Part shown: positions 8,014 through 13,466 of the stretch, one piece after another
How the letters are laid out: every line of letters starts with the position of its first letter
Numbering within the stretch: the stretch's first letter is position 1
The notes under the pieces: model-generated
Told to the model about the DNA's origin: nothing
Seen by the model: only the letters and a program-made list of their open reading frames with translations
The model's database searches: none
DNA from: an uncultured Fidelibacterota bacterium
Lineage (GTDB): Bacteria; Fidelibacterota; Marinisomatia; Marinisomatales; UBA1611
NCBI GenBank assembly: GCA_937893835.1
Contig: CALCSS010000152.1
Span: 1-17,650, forward strand
Direction of reading: 5' to 3'
Length of the DNA stretch: 17,650 nucleotides
Position numbers and translations under genes: made by a program

Positions 8014-8355
8014 TTGTTGTCTCAATATCTGAAGAATACCACCTTTGGTCGTTGTCCCAATTGTGGAGTGGGTAAGCTCTTCCTATCTTGGTCCAAGATG
8101 AATGACAGATGTTCGGACTGTGGGATCTGGTTCATTGAGAGGCAAGGTGACCACTGGTTCTTTCTGCTTTTCATTGACAGGGGATTGTTCATCTTCCCGA
8201 TCATCGTTGGCTATTATTTTGGGCTTAGACCAGAGATGCTTGTTGCCCTAGCGGTCTTTTTGTTGTTGGTCTTCATAGTCGCAACACCCTTCAGACTTGG
8301 TCTGTCCCTGGCCTTTGAGTATTTCATGAGAATAAAGATCAAAAGAGATCAATAA
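8014..8355 (+). CDS. DUF983 family zinc-ribbon membrane protein (TTG start)
   Basis: A ~113-residue protein. It begins with RCPNCGVGKLF, then DRCSDCGIWF, giving two CxxC pairs (a zinc ribbon), followed by two hydrophobic helices (LLFIDRGLFIFPIIVGYYFGL and MLVALAVFLLLVFIVATPFRL) and a basic tail. This is the DUF983 layout, found in many alphaproteobacteria and Bacteroidota and often near respiratory genes; its role is not established. The frame has a stop (8005-8007, the upstream gene's own TGA) three codons before TTG 8014, and the first ATG (8098) falls after the first CxxC, so TTG 8014 or 8017 is forced. I see no good SD, so initiation may depend on translation of the gene ending 6 bp upstream. 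Confidence 0.8.
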   Translation: MLSQYLKNTTFGRCPNCGVGKLFLSWSKMNDRCSDCGIWFIERQGDHWFFLLFIDRGLFIFPIIVGYYFGLRPEMLVALAVFLLLVFIVATPFRLGLSLAFEYFMRIKIKRDQ

Positions 8356-8417
8356 TAAATACCTGAATTATTGTGAAACCGATATTAAAATCACGCCCTC
8401 AGATTTATAACTAATTT

Positions 8418-8440
8418 TATAATTAATATAACAAAAGGAG
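8418..8440 (+). promoter_or_regulatory. Likely promoter -10 and strong ribosome binding site of the H1-like gene
   Basis: The AT-rich gap 8356-8445 contains a perfect TATAAT at 8418-8423, with no recognisable -35 at 16-18 bp spacing. It is followed by AAAAGGAG (8433-8440), five bases before ATG 8446. This is one of the strongest SD sequences in the window. A transcript starting near 8430 would have a very short leader. The RBS is clear; the promoter is tentative. Confidence 0.5.
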
Positions 8441-8445
8441 ACATA

Positions 8446-8622
8446 ATGTCTAAGACTAGTAAACTGTATGATCAACTCAAGGGTCACTTTGACACATTTG
8501 AAGCTGAGCATGAAAAGAACATGGGTGGCAACAAGGCCGCTGGTTCTCGTGCTCGTAAGTCGATCGGCGAAGTGAAGAAATTGGTCACTGATTACCGTAA
8601 GTCATCCGTCGCTGGCGAGTAA
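8446..8622 (+). CDS. Histone H1-like (Hc1 family) DNA-associated protein, 58 residues
   Basis: The ATG at 8446 follows a strong SD and the frame runs 58 codons to TAA 8620-8622. The protein is small and Lys-rich: MSKTSKLYDQLKGHF, then an EAEHEKN stretch, then NKAAGSRARKSIGEVKKL and a YRKSS end. The NKAAG(S/T)R.RK core followed by an amphipathic helix matches the short histone H1-like Hc1 proteins common in Bacteroidota, small nucleoid or chromatin-associated proteins. Codon use differs sharply from neighbours: all three Arg are CGT, whereas surrounding genes use mostly AGA/AGG, and Gly/Ala/Ser codons are also of the favoured type. With the strong RBS, TATAAT box and dedicated terminator this points to very high expression as a single-gene transcript. 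Confidence 0.85.
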   Translation: MSKTSKLYDQLKGHFDTFEAEHEKNMGGNKAAGSRARKSIGEVKKLVTDYRKSSVAGE

Positions 8623-8635
8623 TAGATCTTTCATT

Positions 8636-8669
8636 AAAAAGGCCCCGCTCTTGAGCGGGGTTTTTTTTT
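8636..8669 (+). terminator. Strong intrinsic terminator after the H1-like gene
   Basis: An A5 tract is followed by CCCCGCTC (8643-8650) and its exact complement GAGCGGGG (8653-8660), then nine T (8661-8669). The T-run ends one base before the first copy of the 17-bp repeat that precedes typA. Confidence 0.95.
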
Positions 8670-8670
8670 G

Positions 8671-8704
8671 ATGAGAAAGGAAGCAATATGAGAAAGGAAG
8701 CAAT
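8671..8704 (+). repeat. Perfect 17-bp tandem duplication over the typA start
   Basis: ATGAGAAAGGAAGCAAT occurs at 8671-8687 and immediately again at 8688-8704. The second copy holds the real typA start. The first copy supplies its SD (AAGGAAG, 8677-8683, four bases before ATG 8688) and also reads as a six-codon ORF, MRKEAI, whose TGA (8689-8691) overlaps the typA ATG as ATGA. Confidence 0.9.
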
Positions 8705-10517
8705 AAGGAACATAGCCATCATCGCACACGTGGACCACGGGAAGACCACGCTCGTTGATGGGCTCCTCAAGCAGAGTGGTACCTTCAAGGCACACCAGGA
8801 TGTTGAGGACCGGGTCATGGACTCCATGGACCTGGAGAAAGAACGCGGAATCACCATTACCGCAAAGAACACCGCAGTATTCTATGAGGGGATAAAGATC
8901 AACATCCTAGACACGCCGGGTCACGCTGATTTTGGTGGAGAGGTCGAGCGGAGCCTGAACCTTGTCGATGGCGCGCTCCTGCTTGTTGATGCGAGCGAGG
9001 GTCCTCTTCCTCAAACAAGATTTGTCCTTAAAAAGGCACTGGAGAAGGATCTCCCCATCATCCTGGTCATCAATAAGATCGACCGATCGGACGCGAGAAT
9101 ATCAGAGGTCGTTGATGAGGTCTATGACCTGTTCATCGATCTGGATGCCTCTGAGGGTCAGATAGAGTTTCCCATCATATATACCAACGCCAAGCTCGGT
9201 GTGGCGCACAAGGAACTCGATAGCGGGTCAGAGGATCTCACACCCTTGTTCGATACCATACTGACCACCATGGAGGGACCTGTGGCAAGTGACGATCATG
9301 TTCCTCAATTTCTGATCACGAGCCTCGATTATGATTCCTATGTTGGTCAGATCGCTGTTGGAAGATTGAACAATGGTAGACTGACAATGAATACCTCCTA
9401 CTCACTCTGCAAGAAAGATGAGACACGACCACACCAAAAATTTTCTGCTCTATATACCTTTCAAGGATTGAACAAGATACCGGTTGATGAGGTGGAGTCT
9501 GGAGACATCATCGCATTTGCGGGAGTGGATGACATATCGATCGGAGATACCATATCAGACAATGAATCCCCAGACCCCCTACCGCGCATCAAGGTCGATG
9601 AGCCAACGGTGTCCATGCTCTTTTATGTGAATGACAGCCCATTTGCAGGACAGGATGGAAAATTCCTTACCACTAGACATCTTTCAGAGAGGCTGAACAG
9701 GGAGACGCTGAGCAATGTGTCTCTGCAGGTGATGATCACAGAAAGGCCAAATGTTTTTGAGGTGCGAGGCAGAGGTGAGTTGCAGATGGCGATCCTGATC
9801 GAGACCATGAGGAGAGAGGGCTTCGAGTTCATGGTGTCTAAGCCGCAGGTCATCACAAAGATCGAGAATGACAAGACACTCGAGCCCATGGAAAAGGTCT
9901 TTCTGGACATACCCGAGGAAAAGGTCGGAATCATCACAGAGAAATTATCTGGAAGAAAGGGCAAGATGACCAATCTGCAGAATCATGGCACCGGCAGGGT
10001 AAACCTGGAGTTCTCGATCCCGTCTCGTGGTCTTATTGGATTCAGGTCGCAGTTCATGACCGATACGCAGGGCGCGGGCATCATGAATAAATTATTTGAT
10101 GGTTATGCACCATGGTTTGGTCCCATCCCTCAGAGGAATTCTGGTGCACTTGTTTCAGACAGAAATGGAAAGGTGACCACCTACGCGTGCATTGGAATGG
10201 TGGACAGAGGTGAATTGTTCATCAGCGTGGGAACGGATGTATACGATGGCATGATCATTGGTGAGAGGAATAGGGATGGAGATCTGAATCTCAATATAAC
10301 AAGAGAGAAGAAATTGACGAACATGAGAGCATCAGGGTCTGACAATACCGTCACCCTAAGACCGCCGAGGCAATTGTCACTGGATCAGTTCATTGAGTTC
10401 ATAGCAGAGGATGAGCTGGTTGAGGTCACACCGGAAAATATTCGACTACGAAAGATGGAGCTTGATCAGAACAAGAGAGCCTCTCAGAAGAAGAAAGAGA
10501 AATATGCGAACCAATAG
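8688..10517 (+). CDS. typA: Translational GTPase TypA/BipA
   Basis: A 609-residue protein of normal length for TypA/BipA, a ribosome-associated GTPase related to EF-G that acts in stress adaptation and late ribosome assembly. G-domain motifs are all present: G1 AHVDHGKT (13-20), G2 RGITI (53-57), G3 DTPGH (75-79), G4 NKID (129-132), and a G5 region TNAKLG (166-171) in place of the usual SA..G. Then follow a beta-barrel domain II (FLITSLDYDSYVGQIAVGR), the EF-G-like domains (VRGRGELQMAILIETMRREGFE), and the family-specific C-terminal part (EFSIPSRGLIGFRSQF, GAL, NITREKKLTNMRASGSD). Start 8688 is chosen because the protein then begins MRKEAIRNIAIIAHVDHGK as in homologs. A strong terminator lies directly upstream, so transcription must come from read-through or a promoter I could not identify. 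Confidence 0.97.
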   Translation: MRKEAIRNIAIIAHVDHGKTTLVDGLLKQSGTFKAHQDVEDRVMDSMDLEKERGITITAKNTAVFYEGIKINILDTPGHADFGGEVERSLNLVDGALLLVDASEGPLPQTRFVLKKALEKDLPIILVINKIDRSDARISEVVDEVYDLFIDLDASEGQIEFPIIYTNAKLGVAHKELDSGSEDLTPLFDTILTTMEGPVASDDHVPQFLITSLDYDSYVGQIAVGRLNNGRLTMNTSYSLCKKDETRPHQKFSALYTFQGLNKIPVDEVESGDIIAFAGVDDISIGDTISDNESPDPLPRIKVDEPTVSMLFYVNDSPFAGQDGKFLTTRHLSERLNRETLSNVSLQVMITERPNVFEVRGRGELQMAILIETMRREGFEFMVSKPQVITKIENDKTLEPMEKVFLDIPEEKVGIITEKLSGRKGKMTNLQNHGTGRVNLEFSIPSRGLIGFRSQFMTDTQGAGIMNKLFDGYAPWFGPIPQRNSGALVSDRNGKVTTYACIGMVDRGELFISVGTDVYDGMIIGERNRDGDLNLNITREKKLTNMRASGSDNTVTLRPPRQLSLDQFIEFIAEDELVEVTPENIRLRKMELDQNKRASQKKKEKYANQ

Positions 10518-10532
10518 ATCGTAAGCTATAAG

Positions 10533-11204
10533 ATGTCAGATATCACTCAACTCGATCTACCTCTAAACAATCTCATGCGCAAGTCTGAGGAGACCACTGG
10601 CCCGGGTCCGACCATCTTCTTTTTGCATGGCTTTGGAAGTAACATGCAGGACCTATTCGGTCTGACACAATTCTTTGGAAGAGAGTGGAACTGCATCAGC
10701 CTCCAGGCCACTATCCCAGTTCATTATGGTGGATGGGCGTGGGCAGAGCTCGATCATAAGAATATCAAAGAACTGCCAAGGCCAGAGCAAATGAGAGACC
10801 ACCATGGTAAGGTCATTGAATCCATCGCAAAGTGTGTGGAGGTATTAGACCTAGATCCAACGATGATCGATCTGTTGGGGTTTAGCCAGGGAGCAACTCT
10901 GTCCATGTACTGTGGCCTAAAAGATCCAACCAGGTTCAGGTCCATTGTCGCATTGTGCGGGCTCTTACCTGTAGAAAAGATCAGGCCAGAGATCGATCTT
11001 GACGCGGAAAGGGATGTTGATATCTTCATGGGAAATGGTCTATCTGACATGGTCGTTCCCATTTCTCTCGCTCGTGAGTCTCGTGATGGACTGATGTCCA
11101 TAGGTGTGAGTCCTACTTATAGAGAATATGATTCAGAGCACACGATACCAAATGATTGCCTGGGTGATGTCATCAAATGGTTAAATGATAAAAATGTTCA
11201 ATAG
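10533..11204 (+). CDS. Alpha/beta-hydrolase, phospholipase/carboxylesterase family
   Basis: A 223-residue cytoplasmic serine esterase of the Abhydrolase_2 (YpfH / acyl-protein-thioesterase-like) family, of usual length. The oxyanion region LHGFGSN is at 31-37, the nucleophile elbow GFSQG at 116-120 (Ser118), the acid in NGLSDMVVP (Asp172) and the catalytic His in SEHTIP (His203). There is no signal peptide. These enzymes hydrolyse short acyl esters or lysophospholipids; the natural substrate cannot be read from sequence. The start ATG is 15 bp after the typA stop with only a weak SD (ATAAG), suggesting co-transcription with typA. It ends just before the bidirectional hairpin at 11213-11240. 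Confidence 0.9.
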   Translation: MSDITQLDLPLNNLMRKSEETTGPGPTIFFLHGFGSNMQDLFGLTQFFGREWNCISLQATIPVHYGGWAWAELDHKNIKELPRPEQMRDHHGKVIESIAKCVEVLDLDPTMIDLLGFSQGATLSMYCGLKDPTRFRSIVALCGLLPVEKIRPEIDLDAERDVDIFMGNGLSDMVVPISLARESRDGLMSIGVSPTYREYDSEHTIPNDCLGDVIKWLNDKNVQ

Positions 11205-11212
11205 GATATAAA

Positions 11213-11240
11213 CAAAAAACCCTGCAAGAGGCAGGGTCTT
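11213..11240 (-). terminator. Bidirectional terminator between esterase and coxB
   Basis: ACCCTGC (11219-11225) pairs with GCAGGGT (11231-11237) around an AAGAG loop. On the minus strand the stem is followed by a run of six T (the A-run 11214-11219 on +), a good terminator for the cox operon whose last stop is at 11263. On the plus strand the tail is only TCTTTAATT, a weaker terminator for the esterase transcript. Confidence 0.85.
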
Positions 11241-11262
11241 TAATTGAGTTGGACCAAAGGCC

Positions 11263-12102
11263 CTACCAGTCGTCGTCACCCCAGTCATCGTCACCACCAC
11301 TCTCCTCTTCTAGATACTCTGCCTGTTCATCCAGCCATGCCTGATAACCCTCGTCGTCATGGATGGTGACAAAGCCCTTCATTCTATAGTGACCAAGTCC
11401 GCACAATTGCGCACAGGCTATCTCAAGCCCCATTCCTTCCCTGGCAGTTCCTATTGTGGTCTCTAGGAACTCCTTGGATGTCTTTGTGGCCTGAAAATGG
11501 ACAGGAATGCTCATCCCTGGGATGGCATCCTGTGATACTCTTAATTCAGGAAGCTTGAAGTTATGGATCACATCCTTGGATGAGAGATCGACCCTAATTC
11601 TTTTGTTCACAGGAAAATGAAACTGATTCACAGTATAGAAATCATCAGCCGCATTCTCACTTGACCGGTCCAGACCGATCGGGTTTTCTTGTTCATCAAC
11701 GAGATCTACTCGTACGGAACCGAATTTTCCATCAGGACCTGGGTAGTGAATATTCCAGGCAAATTGTTGCGCCACAACTCTTACATGAACAGCCTCATCT
11801 GGGATGGGTACCTCTGTGACCCTGTGTGCCCATATGGGAAATGCAAAGCCAAACAGAATGACTATCTCCACCACAGCGACCAAGGCCTCCAAGGCTGAGG
11901 ATAGATGCGATTTGACTCCTGCATAGTCTGCCTTGTCATTCTTTGATGCGCCAAATTTCACAAGACTGACAATGAAGAACGTACCCCAACCAATGAAAAG
12001 GAACAGCATGAGCCAGTGAATGATCACGTTCACATCATCGATCTTTGCTCCTTGGACAGAGAGGTTAACAGGTAAACCAAAATAGTGTAAGATATCTAAC
12101 AA
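11263..12102 (-). CDS. coxB: Cytochrome c oxidase subunit II (CuA), TTG start
   Basis: A 279-residue subunit II. Two transmembrane helices (VIIHWLMLFLFIGWGTFFIVSLV and LEALVAVVEIVILFGFAFPIW) precede a periplasmic cupredoxin domain. CuA ligands are visible as His180 (VIHNF), Cys230 and Cys234, His238 and Met241 in CAQLCGLGHYRM; the usual Glu of CSE.C is Gln. No haem-c domain is fused. The C-tail is acidic (EEESGGDDDWGDDDW). The helix-2 Glu (Glu72, LEALVAV), which aligns with the K-channel entry Glu of other oxidases, is kept; the electron-entry Trp of QWYW appears as Phe in QQFAW. Start: an ATG at 12156 would overlap the preceding gene by 44 bp and add a non-homologous tail; TTG 12102 lies six bases after AAAGGA, whose first bases are part of the upstream TAA. 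Last gene of the cox operon. Confidence 0.93.
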   Translation of the reverse strand: MLDILHYFGLPVNLSVQGAKIDDVNVIIHWLMLFLFIGWGTFFIVSLVKFGASKNDKADYAGVKSHLSSALEALVAVVEIVILFGFAFPIWAHRVTEVPIPDEAVHVRVVAQQFAWNIHYPGPDGKFGSVRVDLVDEQENPIGLDRSSENAADDFYTVNQFHFPVNKRIRVDLSSKDVIHNFKLPELRVSQDAIPGMSIPVHFQATKTSKEFLETTIGTAREGMGLEIACAQLCGLGHYRMKGFVTIHDDEGYQAWLDEQAEYLEEESGGDDDWGDDDW

Positions 12103-12112
12103 GGATCGTCCT

Positions 12113-12349
12113 TTAGTTTTTCTTTTGTTGATTAAACTTTTTTGTTCGCATGCCAATGACCACGATCGTTCTTATCACTCCGCCTAGGACACCACCCGTC
12201 ACACCCAGTAGGGTGATGATCGCCCAGTTCATGCCCTCGGTCGCTGGTGCACTTGGGTCTCCAAAACAGGTCGCGCAGGCGTGTGATAGATCTGGGATCA
12301 GCAGCAGAACAGATAATATGAGAATGATCTTTGTGTTGGTTCTCATCAT
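12113..12349 (-). CDS. Small exported CxxC membrane protein in the cox operon
   Basis: A 78-residue protein. Residues 1-24 form a signal peptide ending SHA, followed at once by CATC (Cys25, Cys28) and FGDPSAPATEG. A transmembrane helix (~40-66, IITLLGVTGGVLGGVIRTIVVIG) and a basic cytoplasmic tail (RTKKFNQQKKN) complete it. The CxxC pair would face the periplasm. Similar CATCFGD...G proteins are, to my recollection, found in oxidase clusters of several phyla, but no function is established; copper or haem delivery, or redox handling during CuA assembly, would fit the position just before coxB. Its ATG shares one base with the preceding stop (TGATG), and a second ATG follows at 12346, so translation is coupled. 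Confidence 0.75.
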   Translation of the reverse strand: MMRTNTKIILILSVLLLIPDLSHACATCFGDPSAPATEGMNWAIITLLGVTGGVLGGVIRTIVVIGMRTKKFNQQKKN

Positions 12350-12546
12350 CAGATCTGCTTGAATTTTTTATGCACATTCATTCCGTAATAGGCAAGAGCA
12401 GCCGATACCAAGAAGGACACGCTAGCCAGTAGGTTGGAGGCAGGTCCAGGATGTGATGGACGGGTAAACTCGAACACTCCATAATAAGCCGTCAGCAAGA
12501 TCGATAGTGCAATGAAGAGATAGTGAAATGTCTTTAGAGAGATCAT
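12349..12546 (-). CDS. 65-residue two-helix membrane protein of the cox operon
   Basis: A small protein with two hydrophobic stretches (FHYLFIALSILLTAYYGVF and LLASVSFLVSAALAYYG) joined by a Pro-rich loop (EFTRPSHPGPAS) and ending NVHKKFKQI. An upstream in-frame ATG at 12618 exists, but the extension is an out-of-frame reading of the subunit IV gene. The ATG at 12546 overlaps that gene's stop as ATGA, which is the natural operon start. I do not recognise a named family; position and size suggest an accessory subunit or assembly factor of the oxidase. Confidence 0.7.
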   Translation of the reverse strand: MISLKTFHYLFIALSILLTAYYGVFEFTRPSHPGPASNLLASVSFLVSAALAYYGMNVHKKFKQI

Positions 12547-12845
12547 AGTGCTGTATGGTCCGTGTGTGTGATCAGAGGCAGGAACATGCACACCAGAAAG
12601 AAAAAGAACGTCAGGCATAGGATATAGATGATGGTCTGTCTCTCAGTGATGAGGTGCATGAAATAACCTGCGACCAGACTGGCCTTGACCGTTGCAATGG
12701 CCAGGGCTAGAAAAATAGCCTCAGTTGAAGAGACATCCAAGTATGATGCCAGTACGGTCACGACTGTAAGGACCGCAAGAGCTCCAAAGACCGTTAGATA
12801 TACTTTGATGTGTTCTTGAATATGTGCTTGATCGTTATCACTCAT
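12543..12845 (-). CDS. Cytochrome c oxidase subunit IV (prokaryotic COX4 / CyoD-like)
   Basis: A 100-residue, three-helix membrane protein. The helix VSSTEAIFLALAIATVKASLVAGYFMHLI carries the VKA.LVA.YFMHL signature of bacterial subunit IV, flanked by VYLTVFGALAVLTVVTVLASY and IIYILCLTFFFFLVCMFLPLI. This small subunit stabilises the CoxA/CoxC core in caa3- and bo3-type oxidases. Two adjacent ATG codons exist (12848, 12845). AGAGG overlaps the coxC stop (TAGAGG) and sits three bases before the first ATG and six before the second, so 12845 is preferred. It overlaps the next gene by ATGA. Confidence 0.9.
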   Translation of the reverse strand: MSDNDQAHIQEHIKVYLTVFGALAVLTVVTVLASYLDVSSTEAIFLALAIATVKASLVAGYFMHLITERQTIIYILCLTFFFFLVCMFLPLITHTDHTAL

Positions 12846-12854
12846 CATTAGCCT

Positions 12855-13454
12855 CTAAAGTAAATATAGGATCGGAAATAGGAATATCCATACCAGGTCA
12901 ACAAAGTGCCAGTATAGACCCGCGATCTCAATTCGATTTGTGAAATGTTCGGGATCGGTGTGCCATAATTTATTTCCGGCAGGGAGCCAAAAATATGTCA
13001 TGACGATCATTCCACCTATGATGTGCAACCCATGCAGTCCGGTCAGGGTGAAGTATATGGCCATGAAATTGCTTGATGATGGATAGTATCCATGGTGGAA
13101 CTTGCTCGTGTACTCAAAATATTTGATGACAAGAAAGATGGTCGCGCATAATAGGGTCAGTCCCATATAGAGTTTGTATTTCTCAAAATCCTTTAGCTTC
13201 AGTGAAGCCCATGACATGATCACGGTCACACTGGACGAGATCAGTACCAGGGTATTCAAGGTCGCTAGTGGAACGTTGAGCTTTGAGCCCCAATATGCAA
13301 AGTCACCTTCGGGTGCTGCAAGTCTTAGAAATACATAGGCTGAGAATAGTCCCCCAAATAGCATCACCTCAGATGCGAGGAACACCCAGATACCTAGTTT
13401 TGAGTTATTTAGACCCGTCTCTGGTCGTTCTTCAATTGTATATGGGATCTGCAA
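12855..13454 (-). CDS. coxC: Cytochrome c oxidase subunit III, TTG start
   Basis: A 199-residue, five-helix short form of subunit III as found in caa3/bo3-type enzymes. Recognisable segments are KLGIWVFLASEVMLFGGLF, the TGLHGLHIIGGM helix, and the closing GLYWHFVDLVWIFLFPILYL. The start must be TTG 13454: the codon directly before it is TAG, and the next in-frame Met is 31 residues on, past the first conserved helix. AAAGGA (13468-13463), overlapping the coxA stop TAA, gives an SD eight bases upstream. Gap to the following subunit IV gene is negligible. Confidence 0.95.
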   Translation of the reverse strand: MQIPYTIEERPETGLNNSKLGIWVFLASEVMLFGGLFSAYVFLRLAAPEGDFAYWGSKLNVPLATLNTLVLISSSVTVIMSWASLKLKDFEKYKLYMGLTLLCATIFLVIKYFEYTSKFHHGYYPSSSNFMAIYFTLTGLHGLHIIGGMIVMTYFWLPAGNKLWHTDPEHFTNRIEIAGLYWHFVDLVWIFLFPILYLL

Positions 13455-13466
13455 CTATCTATTCCT

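Noticed and set aside
8371..8388. TTGTGA...TATTAA as promoter of the H1-like gene
   Set aside because: The spacing is only 6 bp, far from the 16-18 bp required; the TATAAT at 8418 is a better candidate.
12102..12156. ATG 12156 as the coxB start
   Set aside because: It would overlap the upstream gene by 44 bp and add a basic tail unrelated to CoxB; TTG 12102 with its SD fits better.
12132..12377. 81-codon minus-strand ORF overlapping the CxxC protein gene
   Set aside because: It is an alternate frame with polar low-complexity content; the other frame has a signal peptide, CxxC and coupled start.
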